Origin: Tipula vernalis
Taxonomy: Eukaryota > Arthropoda > Insecta > Diptera > Tipulidae
Direction: 5' to 3'
NCBI GenBank assembly: GCA_958295665.1
Contig: OY282558.1
Location: 47,988,389-48,052,388, forward strand
Length of the DNA: 64,000 nucleotides
Made by a program: the position numbers and the translations under genes. The stretch's first letter is position 1. Each line of letters starts with the position of its first letter. Positions 11,150 to 22,824 of the stretch are shown here, one piece after another. Under the pieces are notes generated by a model. The model did no database searches. It was not told the origin of the DNA and saw nothing but the letters and a program-made list of their open reading frames with translations.

Positions 11150-13554
11150 CTATAAATAAACAAAAGAGAAAGTATTAGCATTCGAAATAAATTATAAATT
11201 ATCAATATATGTATTTATAAATAAATAAATTAAAAACTTAAAAACAATTAGTGAAAGTAAAATGACTGCGCACCGCACGAGCTCCGTTTATCGATATTCT
11301 CAAACCACGTTTGATGAACCATTTGTATATATGTAGATTGTTATAAAATAGAATACAATGTTTGTAAATTTTTATAAAAATAGATCGGAAAGTTGGTCAT
11401 TTGCTGCACTTTCTAATTGTTGTCATTATTTGTAATACCAGATTTGGTTCGAGAAAAACAAATTACATAACATTTTAAATTACAATCGGTGTTTGGTTTC
11501 GTCTTCCATTATTTTATGTTTGAAATTCACAATAGTAAATAAATCATAGAAATAATTGTGTTTGATTAAAAAAATTTAAAATTCATAATATTATTAACAT
11601 AAATTTTATATATTGTGAACTTTCATAAAATTGGATTGTGTAAAATATGATTTTAGTTTCTCTCAAAAAAAGGAAAAAGCTGTACGCGAAACCAACCATA
11701 TTTTGCTAGTACACATTTCTAAATAACCTCAATATGTCAATTAATTTAGAATACAATCTAGGTCATTAAATATGCCAAGGATTATGTATTAGGAACCTCG
11801 CGCATAAACTTTTTTCGATGTTTAACGTCCCCACTCGAGCAAGACCAGAAAAAAAAATGTCAGCATCATCTCACTTTTTATATAAATACGCCAACGTAAA
11901 AATTATTAAACATAAATTACACCTCTACCAAATTTAATAAAAAAAGCAAAAAAAAAAACAACAAATCGTGTTTATTTGGGATACTCCAACGAGTGGAGTA
12001 CATCGCGCTTTTGTTATAAAACGCAAAAAATTTGTTTAAAAATAAACCAAGCGCGCTTATACAAGAAACAAAAAAGATGTCAACAAATTTATTATAGCCG
12101 AAAGAACCCCGTCGCCGTATAATAATAAAAAATGTAAAATACAAACAAGAAGTTTAGTGACTTATAGCTGAAGATTGTTATACACATACACATGTATGTA
12201 TATTCTTGTTTACTTACAAAATATTTTGTAAACTGGAACAAAAACTAGTTTTTGATTTTAGTTGTAAACAAAACAAGCCTATTGTTATTCAATTTTTATT
12301 TCCAGTAAGAATATTAATTAGAATCCTCTTAAATATTCAAAATGACTAATTATTCGTCGATCGTCACATAAAAATATCGCCAAGGTTTTTTTGTTTTTAT
12401 TTCACGCGGAAATAGATAAAGAAAATGTAAAATAGCGCGCGTTTTATAAGCCAAAATATAAAAAGGCGGAAATTTAGCCGGCATCATTAAAATGTCGCCG
12501 TCATTTTTTTTTTTTTTTTTTTTGTTAAAGATAAACAACTTTAATCGATATATGCAAATTATACATTACACAAAGTAATCAGATTTCAGACATCTTTGAG
12601 AGATTATCGTGTGTTATGTACAAAAAAAAATAATTTGTCTTGTTCTACAAATATGTAAATTAAGAGTTTATTTTTTATGCCAAGTACACACTTCAATGGA
12701 AAGTTTATTCAAATTGCCAAATTGGCAAATAAATGTATATATAAATTTTCTCGAAAATGAATGATGTGCATGTGTTTGTGGGTTGGAAACAAATCAATTA
12801 TAGACAAAAACACGTTAGGTACCCAGGGTGTGCAATTGAAATGCCTTGCGGTCATTTCTATCAAAATTTAAGATCCAATTTTAATCGACTTTTATTATTG
12901 ATTTTCATGCACGGGCGAGGTGAAAGCTGTTTTCAGACGAGGAGGAGGTGTGATGTAAATTCAATTAATTATTAATTTTTATTGTTAATGAGACGGCATG
13001 CATTCACTGTAAAAAAAAAACCAAAGTAATGCATCATTTAAGTTAAATTTTTAGCATCCGGTTGTCAAATTTTAAGCACTAATAGGCATTGGCAAATATT
13101 CAAAACTATTATGAAGACAAAGGAATGCAGAACGATTTTTGAATACAATTTATAGATAATGTTCGAGAAAGATACGCCTCTTAATTCGCAATAATTGGAA
13201 AAATCTGATTTCTTAATTTGTTTTCAATACATTATATCTTCTAAGACTTGTTAGTAATTTGAAGAGGCGAGCTTCGGTCAACCGTAAATTTTGCTAGGCG
13301 CATTTTACATCATAGAGTATCTGATCGACCCTAAATAAATCAGATTTATTAAACCGCAATCTGCGTAAAAGTACCAATTAGCAGGATTATCAAAACACTA
13401 TTAATTTTTTAAGGTCTCGAACTCTGGACAATTTCGGGTGCGGGTTTATAATTTGTTTCTTCGGTTCTGGTTCGAAATCCTAATGTTTAAGTATTCTAAA
13501 GCTAGAGTTTTACTGCCATTATAGGAATACCTTATCCTGTAACGAATACTTGAG

Positions 13555-14430
13555 CTGGTTTGGGTTGAGGTTCACCAAATTATCAAAAATAAAAAATCTG
13601 AACTGGACGGGTTAGGTTTGAGTTCGAAACCCTGATTTTGAAATGTTCTGGGGTTCGATATGACCCAGCTAAAAAATCTCTAAGCCGGAGCTTGATTCGA
13701 AACGTTCGAACTTTTAAATTTTCTAGGGCGGTAGATGTAGGCATATCGGAGGCAAATACACCTACAAATACTCTTTGCTCCATGCAGCCGATCGAAATTT
13801 TAGACTATGGAACAAGATTGTTTGACTTATCTTTAGTTAATAGTTATGCCTTAATCGACTAAACTAACTAAACTAAAAAAAAAAAAAATAAGCTTTTGCT
13901 ATTGTCTCATAGGTGGCAATCGCAGTCAATTTACGGGCTTACTTTTCAATGACTTTATGTTGTAAATTCTTTTGCTCGACATTTCTGATTATTATTCCAA
14001 ATAGCTTAAAATTGTATTGGTGAATGAAAAATGCTCCAATATCAATTATTAAACAAACAGTTGTATAGGTTTTTATAGTTTTATTGCAGTTTTCGAATAT
14101 TTTTAACATTATTTTAGGTGAGTTTCATTTGAGGCACCCACATGCATTTAAGGCATTAGTTAATTTAATTAGTTAGTTTAGTCGATTAAAGCATACGTCA
14201 TTAGAGGAGAGATTAGGTCTGATAATTAAGGATATGAAATTTTAAATTTTGATCTGTATTCAAATAAGCTTAGTTTTAATTAAAACTCTTAGAATTAATT
14301 TTGTCAGAGCATCAAACCTTGTTCTTTGATTTTTCGGTGTTCGGATTCAGGTTCACCAAAAATAAAAAAAAAATTAAATTGAACTGGACCGGTGTTCAGA
14401 TTCAAGTTCGAAACGTGATTTTTAAAATCA
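13555..14430 (+). repeat. Two diverged copies of a GGTTCACCAAA...GTTCGAAAC repeat
   Basis: About 13570-13645 and 14350-14425 share the order GGTTCACCAAA, an A-rich stretch, TGAACTGGAC, and GTTCGAAAC, in the same orientation. They flank the inverted-repeat unit at 13845-14193. These could be parts of one older element split by that unit, or a local duplication. Confidence 0.5.
13845..14193. mobile_element. Inverted-repeat unit, MITE-like
   Basis: The left end reads GCCTTAATCGACTAAACTAA and the right end carries its inverted complement (TTAGTTTAGTCGATTAAAGC) near 14170-14189, about 25 matched bases. The spacer of about 290 bases has no open frame. The size and structure fit a small non-autonomous DNA element. 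No target duplication was recognised. Confidence 0.45.
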
Positions 14431-15834
14431 GGGTGGATATTTGTGGATTCGATTCGAATATATTTGAGTTTTCGAAAAATTGGGTTCTTATTTGAATTGA
14501 ATCAGATTCGTTCGTTTCTTATTTAAAATCAAAATATGAATCTTATATTTCGAAGAGTCGAATACGTTCGAAATCAAAAATTGCCCTCTGGGTTCGATAG
14601 AAATGCCTTCACTAACTGGATTCTGGTCGATAGAATTAAGAGAGTTTTAGTCAAAAATTTGATATTGAAAATTTAAGGAAAGTTCGTTATTTTTACCGGC
14701 TAAAATAAAAAAAAATTTAATTCAGCAATAAATGCTTATTAAATTTTAGTTTAACTAACTCATATATTTAAATCAAAATTCTACATAATTCTCTTACAAT
14801 CTGTTACTCTTCAAGCTCTGAACGTGATTTACATAACATACGACTCGAAATGGAGTTGGCCATTTTGGAAAAATCATTAATTTGGTTTATGCCGCACCCA
14901 CACATAAATTACAGACAAAATTATAATACGAGCCACATGAAGCTGAAACTACTTCATGCATATACCTATAAAATAATGAATAAAAAAAGTAAAATTCTGT
15001 AACGTACATAAAACGAAAAAATGATGGTTCATGCTTTTGGAGGTGCTTACACGACGACACACACAGCCACACCAAAAAAAAAAATGGTTTTTTATTTTAT
15101 TTTTTTAAAACATGGCTTGGCTTGTAGGCAGAAAATTGAATGTTGAATTACATAACGCAAGACAAAAAACATTAAAGCAAGTGAAACATCCTACGTATGC
15201 AACTCAAATTTTTGTGTGTAGCTTTATAACGAGTTGGTTTAGAAATCAAATAAGATATAGTTCAATGTCATCACAAACGTAACAAATTCTTGAAACTATT
15301 TCAAAACCTTTTATTTATTACATGGGTAAATTAAATGCACAATTTACTTTTAAAATGCATAAGATGAAGACAATGATGATGATGTATATTCATCTTCGAG
15401 ATGCATCTACTAAGTAGTAGTATGTTGACGATATCTTTAAATCTTTTATGTGTAATTTAACAAAGAACTATTATTTTCCTCAACTACCTGATATGCATGA
15501 TAAGAGGATACCGTTGAATAAAAATAAAATTTTCAACACAAGTGCTCTCTCTACATACAATTATTTCGCAAAGTCGGCCATTTTATGAAAAAAAAAAAAA
15601 AAAATCATGGCTTTTTATCACGATGACTATGATGTTTGGTGGACTACTAATTCGTCCGAAGCATAGCTACTTAAAAGGAATTAAAAATGTACATATATTG
15701 ATTTTTCCATTTTACAATGTACAGAGAGACAAATTTATTTTTGACCTTGCCGTTGGGGCTAATTTTTATCGATTTTTCACTTCAGCTTGGTATAAGTACT
15801 TAGATAAATTATAGGAACATGAACAGACACTTAC

Positions 15835-15968
15835 TTTGGATAAAAATGATCAATATATTTCATAACAACCTCCCGCAGTATATCTTGGCGTTCATTTCCA
15901 AATGATACAAACTGATATGGCGGCTGATGAATGGATATGGTTGCGGTTGTTCCTACAAAAGCTTTCAT
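15835..15968 (-). CDS. bun: bunched short isoform, first coding exon
   Basis: On the minus strand an ATG at 15968, with a fly-like start context (ACAAAAATGAAAG), opens 44 codons. They end at a strong donor, TCCAAA|GTAAGTG, at 15835/15834. The product begins MKAFVGTTATISIHQPPYQF and ends KYIDHFYP, with a helix-prone 'ERQDILREVVMKYI' before the splice. The exon leaves two bases (AA). The 52-nt exon starts with a single base T that completes AAT (Asn), so the two join in frame. I infer it is the isoform-specific N-terminus of a short bun product because it sits behind its own promoter-like region and leader. An AG lies just inside the coding sequence (15953-15954), so use as an internal exon from 15952 cannot be excluded. 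Confidence 0.83.
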
Positions 15969-16620
15969 TTTTGTAATAAAAAAAAATTTGTTTGCACTTT
16001 AGCTATGTGTATCACAGTTTTTATTTTATTTCTTAAACAAAACTTTTTATTTTATTTTAGAATCACACAATTTATATAATAATTTAGAACACAAAACCTT
16101 GTATTCACACACTCAATAGAGTAATTCAATATACAAAAACTATATATAAGTAGTTTAGTAAAATTTTAATTTAAATAAAAATTAAAAATTTTAACAAAAT
16201 AAAAAAAAATATCCACGTCACCGATTTTTTTTTTTTAAAACTTAATTTTTTTTAACTTAACAAAAAATTAAAACGAGTCTCTTATAAAATAATTGTTGTT
16301 TGTTCTTTTTTTGAATTTTTAATTCGTTCTAAATATAAAAATAAAAATATTTTTCCTGAATTTTCCTTGAAATAAATTTTCTTTTTACGGTTAATTTGTA
16401 CTTATTTAAGATTTGAAATATTAATTTCCAATTTTATAATTTTTTTTAAGTTATTCTAGTTATTTTTTATTATTTTGTTGTTGTATTTCCGCAGATTAAT
16501 TAAATGCAGATATTTCACATTCAATAGTTAAAACTCAACTATCGTATCGGAGAGTCAGAGTAGATTTTCTACAGTAAAAACTTTGCAACAAAGTGCGACG
16601 ACTGTAGTTACTAACACACA
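15969..16620 (-). other. Presumed 5' leader of the bun short isoform
   Basis: About 650 bases between the promoter-like region and the ATG, extremely A/T-rich on the minus strand. No convincing acceptor site was seen just before the ATG, so the leader is probably continuous with exon 1. I inferred its extent from the promoter position; it has not been mapped. Confidence 0.5.
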
Positions 16621-16680
16621 TATAAATATATCGCCGAATGAGACTCGGTTATATAGTCATCTCGGTTTGATAATCTCGTA
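16600..16680 (-). promoter_or_regulatory. TATA-containing promoter candidate for short bun
   Basis: On the minus strand TATATAA lies at 16655-16649, preceded by CCGAGATGAC and followed by CCGAGTCTCATTCGGCG. About 60 bases further down is CTACAGTCGTCG, which resembles an initiator followed by a GC-richer patch, with a second TATA-like stretch (ATATATTTATAT) about 25-30 bases before it. This is one of the few GC-richer spots in the area, and it stands at the right place to drive exon 1. Confidence 0.5.
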
Positions 16681-18388
16681 TATATACGTTATATTCCCTT
16701 GTATTGGTACTTTGGTAGCATAACGACACAAAACAAAGCCGAATATAGTTTTATTTTGTTATCTCTTTCTAATGAACTTTATATACAGAATACAGTACAT
16801 AAGCAACATTTTTTTTTTATAATACCGTCTGCTCGTGTTCAATACTCTGACACAATTTTAATGATTTTCTGCTTGTACATACATACATATATACATACAA
16901 ACTTGGATAATCAGAAAGAAAACATAAAATACATAAAGAAATCGTATGTTTACACACTTAACATAAAAATAAAAAAACCATCCAAACTATGAAGAAGAAG
17001 CACAAGATCATGATAGACTGACTACTTTATGTTATATTGCAAAGAAAACATGATGGAATTCATAATAAATATATATACCTATACGGTTCCAAAATATTGA
17101 TTATCGGCGATTTCTTCATTCTATCCAAATTCGTATAATTCAGTACCGGCAGTTTCCCATACAAAATACTGAACATAAAATGGAAGCCAATCGAAACCTA
17201 TTTAAAATATTTCTTAAGACGTGTTTTAATAGTAGTAACGCGATTTCACTTCAACTGTTTCTGAGCAAAAAAAAAAAAAAAAAAAATTATTATGACCTAA
17301 ATATGACGTTTAGATTCTACATATTATTTAAAAACAACAAGCAAAATGTAAATACAGCAATTAAATTGAAAACAATTCGTATGTCACCTTGGCGAGTTAA
17401 TTGAAATTTACACAAATTGTGAGAATTTTTTTTAATGTCGCATACATATTACATAAATAATGAAGTATTTTCAGACCTTGTTAAAGATTATGATACGTAC
17501 GCATTTATAGTGGAACATTTTGCAAACATGCAGGTTCAAAAACTATATAATCCTTAAATGTAAATAATACACCTACGCAAACTCACTAATACTTTGAACC
17601 ATACTTCGATCGATATTTGTTTATACAGATACAACAAGAAAGATGTTATGTGTAGACGACAGTTTAAAAATTTAAAAAACAAATATGTCTCAGGCGGGTG
17701 AGACATGAAGAACGCGGGCAAGAAATTAAATTGTTGTATCAGTTTGGATGAAAATTCATGCAGATTTAATCATATTCAAGGCAGGCAGCGGGGACACAAT
17801 TCTTCAATTTTAACTTTTGGGGTGCGAGATTCGGGCTCACTCAAGGAGTATAAATTTAAAGTTTTAGTAAGATCAAAGCTATGACAAAACGGTATAAGGC
17901 TCCAATAATGGATTCTTTCAATGTGCCTGGTCAATGCCCCCTTCTTCAAGCTACTGGGGTCCTTTTGCAATGATATTTTCATAAATTTCTACCAAATTCA
18001 CTTTATTATTTTTACACCGAAAAATGTTGCGGGGTAGCTTAGTAAACATATCATTTCCATATGGTCGAGCCTTCCAAACCTTGAATTACGATATGCACTG
18101 TCCTGTGCGACTAACTCTTTCTAAACAAAAAGATTACCAAATTCAATCTAGGTTAAGAAAGGCAATTCATTAAATCAATATCAATTCATTCATTATCTCC
18201 ATACAAAATAATAGGGCGTTTTGGAATTAGGTCGAATTTTTTGGCCCCTTATAACAATAATATAGTTTTTGAATCTTAAATTGATTAAAAGTAAGAATAC
18301 ATAATAATTAGAACTAAGGGTGCGTATCCGCAGTTTGACTAAATACGGGCTGTTGTAAATTAAATTGGTGTCCGCTATTCAGCAACAA
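16681..18388. other. AT-rich DNA; an unassigned GC-richer patch near 17690-18080
   Basis: (CATA)n-like runs occur near 16875-16900 and a long A run at 17269-17286. From 17690 to 18080 the base composition rises, and a minus-strand frame of 68 codons (17982-17776) is open with CPRCLP at its end. I recognise no domain in it. It could be a decayed repeat or retroposed fragment. Nothing else was found. Confidence 0.3.
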
Positions 18389-18518
18389 ATTATTTTACTA
18401 ATATAAAACTAATATTGTGAAGAAGAAAAATTGTAAGAGAATTCATCTGTATTAGTATGATTCGCTAGTACTTAATGCACAGCACATTCTGTATATATAG
18501 AATGTAAATTGTGGTATA

Positions 18519-18608
18519 ATCAGTCCAGTCGCCGCGGCCTGATGAGAAGATTGATTTTTTCATAATCATAAGCTCATTAGTTCGAAACTGGATTGAATTA
18601 TCTTACAA
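18519..18608 (+). ncRNA. Hammerhead-ribozyme-like core, copy 1
   Basis: In order: AATCAGTCCAGT (stem III 5' strand), C as the cleavage-site base in a GTC context at 18528-18530, GCCGCGGC (a very short stem I), CTGATGA at 18539-18545, and a stem II region opening G-AA and closing TT-C. GAAA follows at 18594-18597, then ACTGGATTGAAT, which pairs with the first strand over 11 of 12 positions, including one G-T. All fixed core positions are present. Weak points are the tiny stem I and a competing hairpin between CTGATGAG and CTCATTAG. Confidence 0.4.
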
Positions 18609-18947
18609 TCTTCGGAACATATTAAAAATCATATAATTAAATAAATAGAATTCTGTCTATTAGTCGGTTTCGTTGAATTACTGTTCGTAAATACTAATAT
18701 ACTTCTCGTGTTAATCGAAACACACTTAAAATGGTCTAATCACTGGTAGCATATTAGATATTACATGAATTAATTAACATTCAACAAAAAAAAAAATTAA
18801 TAAAGTAAAAATTATCGTACACAGAAATAGAGCTGTGTGAATATTGTGAAGAAGAAAAATTGTAAGAGAATTCATCTGTATTAGTATGATTCGCTAGTAC
18901 TTAACGCACAGCACATTCTGTATATATAGAATGTAAATTGTGGTATA

Positions 18948-19027
18948 ATCAGTCCAGTCGCCGCGACCTGATGAGAAGATTGATTTTTTCATAATCATAA
19001 GCTCATCAGTTCGAAACTGGATTGAAT
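18948..19027 (+). ncRNA. Hammerhead-ribozyme-like core, copy 2
   Basis: Same arrangement as copy 1, 429 bases downstream: CTGATGA at 18968-18974, GAAA at 19013-19016, and the same stem III. Two differences fall inside the structure. GCCGCGAC weakens stem I, and CTCATCAG perfects the competing hairpin with CTGATGAG. If the ribozyme reading is right, this copy is probably less active than copy 1. Confidence 0.35.
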
Positions 19028-19072
19028 TATCTTACAATCTTCGGAACATATTAAAAATCATATTATTTTACT

Positions 19073-20470
19073 CTGCATTTAATCACATTTAAATATCCCT
19101 GAAACACTGCGATTTTTTATATATCGAATTTAGTTATTTTTAGAGAACCGGAATTGTGAAAAATTTAATAGGATGAATTGCAGAAGTAATCAAAAATCAA
19201 GGCCCCCAACACAATATTAAGGTTGTCAGTTGTACCGCCAAATAAATAAGAATATAAGCAAAAAAAAAAAAATCGTTAATATTGGTGAAAAATGGCGTTA
19301 GTATCAATCAGTGAGTGATCCGGCGGCCATTCTATGTGCATTATTCCGTGCGAGAAGAAATGTAGACAACCTTCTCCCAAAAAATAATAGCAAAAATTTG
19401 ACAAATTTTTCTTTGTCTCGAAATTCATACTTTTGCATTCTCTAAAAATGAGCAAAACACTCCCAAGATATGGCGGAGAAAACGCAAGAGTGTGAAAAAT
19501 GAACTATTTTAGATGCTTGTAACTTTTGAGCATGCAAATTTAAAGAGAAGTCTAATTATTACAATATAAATAACCACAGGAAAACGTGTCAGCCCATCAA
19601 GTCGGTGAAACAGGTGGGGCAAGATATATGTGCAATTTTTTGTGTTTTTCACTCGGTGACCTTCGCAAGCGAAACGAATGTTTGATGCGAATTAAATCTG
19701 TGACATGAAAATTTAAAAAAACTCGAATTAATCCAATTCATTTCGCTATATAAAATTCGGCCCCCACAATATACCTTCACAAAAAAGAACAAAAGCCAGT
19801 CAGAATGAATTGGTAGGCTCTCAGGCATCTACCGCTATATTTGCTTGATTAAGCTTAGTTGAAGTTGAATGAATTTTCGCCAGTCTCTTAATCAACAAGC
19901 TAAATTGAGGTGCTCAGAACCATATTCGCCTAGCCCACATATTTGAAGTTTACACTTTTTTCCGATTAATCGCCATAAAAGTGCATTGGAAACGGAATCT
20001 AACCTCCAATTCCAGAAACAGTTATTTCCAACCATTTTAACATTTATGTCAGATTAAACGTAAAAAGTCAAAATTTTAAATGTGGGTTAGGCCGCTAAGG
20101 TCCTCAGCCCTCAATTGATGTGTGACATTTCGGATTCAAAAATTGTTTTGAACATTTTCGACAAATTTTGCCGCAACTAACTAGATGCTGCTTAGATTTT
20201 AAATTCATTTTTTGCGGTTGATTTGACTTATTTCATAAATTTTTACGAAAAATCTAGACAACAGAGCTTTTATATGCAGGTAAAAGTTTAGCTAAAAATA
20301 TTAAGAGTTTTCAGAAAGGTATATTTAATTACGGTTAGGGCATCCAATTCCGGAATTCGGTATTGCGGAATACCGGCCCATATTTTGGTTTCGATTATTC
20401 CAAAATTGAAAACACGAATTCCGGAATTAATGAATTTCTATTTTTCACACTATTTTAAGTAATTTCAACA
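19073..20470. other. Unclassified intergenic or intronic DNA
   Basis: About 1.4 kb without a convincing frame. A GC-richer stretch (19300-19800) and phrases such as CCGGAATTCGGTATTGCGGAATACCGG near 20350 suggest old repeats, but I could not assign them to a family. Confidence 0.3.
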
Positions 20471-20582
20471 TAATTTTCACATTCGCGTGAAGTTTATCCT
20501 AAACTATCCTAAAAAAAAAAAAAAAATAGGATCGTTTAGGAAAAACTTCACGTCTTTGCGCAAATGTGTGAAGTTTTTCCTA
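20471..20582. repeat. Imperfect hairpin around a poly-A core
   Basis: GCGTGAAGTTTATCCTAAAC on the left pairs with GTTTAGGAAAAACTTCACGT on the right, with ATCCTA/TAGGAT next to the A run at 20511-20526. GTGAAGTTTTTCCTAAAG follows once more at about 20567-20584 as an extra unit. Probably a small foldback or MITE remnant. Confidence 0.5.
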
Positions 20583-20799
20583 AAGATTAATAGCTTTGCA
20601 TGTGTTCGTGATTATAATATACTTAATTCGAATTAACCGATAATTAGCATTATATAAAGAAGAAAACGCAATTTGAATTACATAGTTTATAAAATGAATA
20701 TGGCCTAAAATGAGCCCAAACCTAAACTTTCCTAAAATGAGAACATCATCATTTGAATAATAAATAAAAATAAAGCGAAATACCTAGTGTTGTTTTGGA

Positions 20800-21555
20800 C
20801 AGCAAATTTAGTTTGAAGCCTAATATTTTAGAAAGGGTAAAGAAAGCTATTATACGCTATACACCTTTAAAAGTGCTATTGGAAAACGTTGTGGTCTTCA
20901 ACCGCAAATCTTATACTGGCTCTATGCTTCAATGATAAGGCCCATACTTTCATATGGGATTGTTGTTTGGTGGCCAGCCTTAAATAGTAAGGCTAACCAA
21001 AAGTTGCTGATGAAAATTTAGAGAACTTCCACCCTTTCCACCCTGCACTCAGGATACACCCACTCAGGCATTAAGGATCAAATTCATTTCTATGTGGACC
21101 TGTAGCAATACAGGATACTCATCTTTATAGTGTAACAGAGATATCCTCGGTACCACCGATTACTTGTTTCCATTACCATCTTTTGGGGAAAGGTTTCGTA
21201 CTGATATTCCCTTCTAGGGACCTTAAAATGAACCTCATCATAAAGAAAATTCAGGAAAAAGCACGGAGACATGAAGAAAGGCTCCGCCAACATGTGAACC
21301 TTAAAGAACCTAATCTTTTGGGCTTGTGTGATTGTCAGTTTAAACAGCATTGTGCTGATCTAAAATCCACTACAAAGATGTGGTTTACTTCAATTTACTA
21401 AACACTATGGAACGCTAATGGGAAGAAGCCATAGCTTAATTTAAGTTAGTAAATTAAGTCAGAAACAAATTGCTCATTAGTTCAGGAGACTAGAATGTAA
21501 TTACATAAAATAAATAAATAAAATTTATTTTAAATAAAAAAAATAAAATAAAAAA
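20800..21555 (+). pseudogene. Non-LTR retrotransposon 3' end with (AAATAAA)n tail
   Basis: From about 20838 the plus-strand translation reads like the C-terminal part of a Jockey/R1-group reverse transcriptase ORF2: FKSAIGKRCGLQPQILYWLY, then RPILSYGIVVWWPAL. The family form is 'IG..WGL.P..I.W.Y...VRPIL.YG..VWW.AL'. A stop follows at about 21020, and the next 400 bases hold broken frames. The copy ends in an A-rich tail built of AAATAAA-like units at 21504-21555, as expected for a LINE 3' end. It lacks the 5' part, most of the RT and the endonuclease, so it is a typical 5'-truncated insertion. Confidence 0.7.
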
Positions 21556-21635
21556 TCCCTCCAGGAGGACTATTTTTGCATAGAAACTTAAACTAGTTTA
21601 GCTAAATCGGATTTATTAAACCATAGTCTGTCTAG

Positions 21636-21725
21636 GGTATAAGGGTGTCTAGTATAACAGAATCATATTATGCATAATGAATCATATTATTATCAAGCAT
21701 TTTCCGTAACTTAGAAAAACCGGCC
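21636..21725 (-). repeat. Lone inverted, diverged satellite monomer piece
   Basis: Its reverse complement starts GGCCGGTTTTTCTAAGTTAC and continues through GGAAAATGCTTG to a TAATATGATT...GTTATACTAGACACCCTTA end. This is the middle of the 173-bp satellite that forms the array at 22825. It is one copy only, in the opposite orientation and about 1.1 kb outside the array, with the mariner remnant between. Confidence 0.8.
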
Positions 21726-21849
21726 AGCGATCAGAAATGTTTAAACTGTTTTATGAAAATAAATTTTCAGTTTATTGCTCTCAAAGAGCATTTCGATCAA
21801 AATGTCGTTGTCTAAAGACGCCTAAAAGAGAATAAGACGTTTATAAAGC

Positions 21850-22690
21850 GAGAATATTGATATTGTGTGTGATGATGTCAATGAAAACGCGGGAACATCA
21901 ACAAGAAAACGTGCATCGCAATTGGTATGTAATCCCACCCCTTTGCGTCGAATTTTGAACAAAATTCTATTAACACAATTTAATGCCTATTACTCTCGCC
22001 AATTAAATCGAACCAAACTTTTGGTTGAAAATTATCATGAGCGATCATTATTGTTCAATTGCAGTGCAAAATAAGCAAAACAGTCTTTATTAGGTATCCG
22101 AAAATTCTCGAATTATTCACGAGAAAGCTCAATTCGACAAAAAAGTAATTCTGGTGCGAGATTTGCTCGAAACGAATCATATTAATAATACTTTTTTGTA
22201 TTTAACGAAGGGAAGGCTGTTACTGTCAATGATAATCGCTAGAGAGACAACGTAATGCTACGCGAATTTTTTGGCACAAGAAGTGGACGAACTTGGTATT
22301 GAAGGCCTGTAATTTCAGCAGGACCGCAACGGGCACATGCTACACATCCGGCCAAACAATGACCATTTTGCAACAAATGTTTCGTGGAAGTGTCATATCA
22401 ACGTTCGACGATATTATGGACACTACATAGCCCAATTTGACACCACCACACTTTTTGTGGGTCAAATTGCCAACATTTCGACCGAAATACTACCGACACG
22501 CCATAAAAAATGCTCAAAAAAGAGCCGGCGTTTATATCAATGCTAGGTGGCCACCTGGCGGACATATTTTTCTTAAGAATTTAATTTGTCTGTCTGTAAA
22601 TCATTTGATTTTATCGGCTTTTTTATAGACAAATATATTAATTGTTCATGGCAATCCCAATATTTTCGATTTGGTAAATCAGAAAAATAA
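21850..22690 (+). pseudogene. mariner-family (DDxD) transposase remnant
   Basis: Plus-strand remnant of the insect mariner-like family whose products carry 'LWFQQDGATCHTAR'. The first block at 21865-21965 reads NENAGTSTRKRASQL and LRRILNKIL, the second helix-turn-helix region. After frame changes, 22270-22340 reads QEVDELGIEGL, a stop, FQQDRNGHMLH, covering the second catalytic Asp. The C-terminal block at 22530-22570 reads NAQKRAG and RWPPGGHIF, like the usual 'RARGGHLNEIIF' end. The first Asp region and the CDLTPLDFFLWG block are damaged. It is flanked on one side by an inverted satellite piece and on the other by the satellite array. Confidence 0.72.
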
Positions 22691-22824
22691 AGATGCCAAT
22701 CTCTCATAACATATCTACTGGAAAAAGTAGAAATATCATTCCCCCCTCCCAGTCATTTTAGCCCAAGGCTAAGAGTTATACCAATGTTTTACTCTTCAAA
22801 CACAAAAGTAAAGTTTCTTAATAT

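Larger units (their letters stand above)
11150..15834 (-). other. bun intron between exon 1 and the 52-nt exon
   Basis: A 4.7-kb intron, donor at 15834 and acceptor at 11150. It is AT-rich with poly-A/T runs and (ATG)n-like patches near 15375. It holds a hairpin near 11979-12003 (ACTCCA ACGAG TGGAGT), GC-richer islets at 12000-12130 and 12360-12500, and repeat material at 13555-14500, listed separately. None of the open frames inside it looks like protein. Confidence 0.7.
18389..19072 (+). mobile_element. Retrozyme-like composite: two 204-bp direct repeats with ribozyme-like cores
   Basis: Two direct repeats, 18416-18619 and 18845-19048, differ at about three positions and start TGTGAAGAAG and end CGGAACA (TG...CA). 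The match extends slightly past both ends, to about 224 bp. They are separated by about 225 AT-rich bases with an A run. The 11-mer ATTATTTTACT occurs at 18389-18399 and again at 19062-19072, a possible target-site duplication around a 662-bp unit. Each repeat holds a hammerhead-like core. Retrozymes are small non-autonomous elements with ribozyme-bearing direct repeats. A tRNA-derived SINE pair or a simple segmental duplication are the alternatives. Confidence 0.5.

Noticed and set aside
11979..12003. Small hairpin ACTCCA-ACGAG-TGGAGT as a microRNA
   Set aside because: The stem is only about seven pairs, far too short for a pre-miRNA.
15542..15814. 90-codon plus-strand open frame beside bun exon 1
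   Set aside because: Starts through an A run, has no domain and lies in the bun intron on the opposite strand.
18519..18608. Reading the duplicated hairpin as an intact tRNA gene
   Set aside because: An anticodon-arm-like stem and a T-loop-like motif exist, but no acceptor stem can be formed and the D arm is poor; the hammerhead pairing explains more positions.
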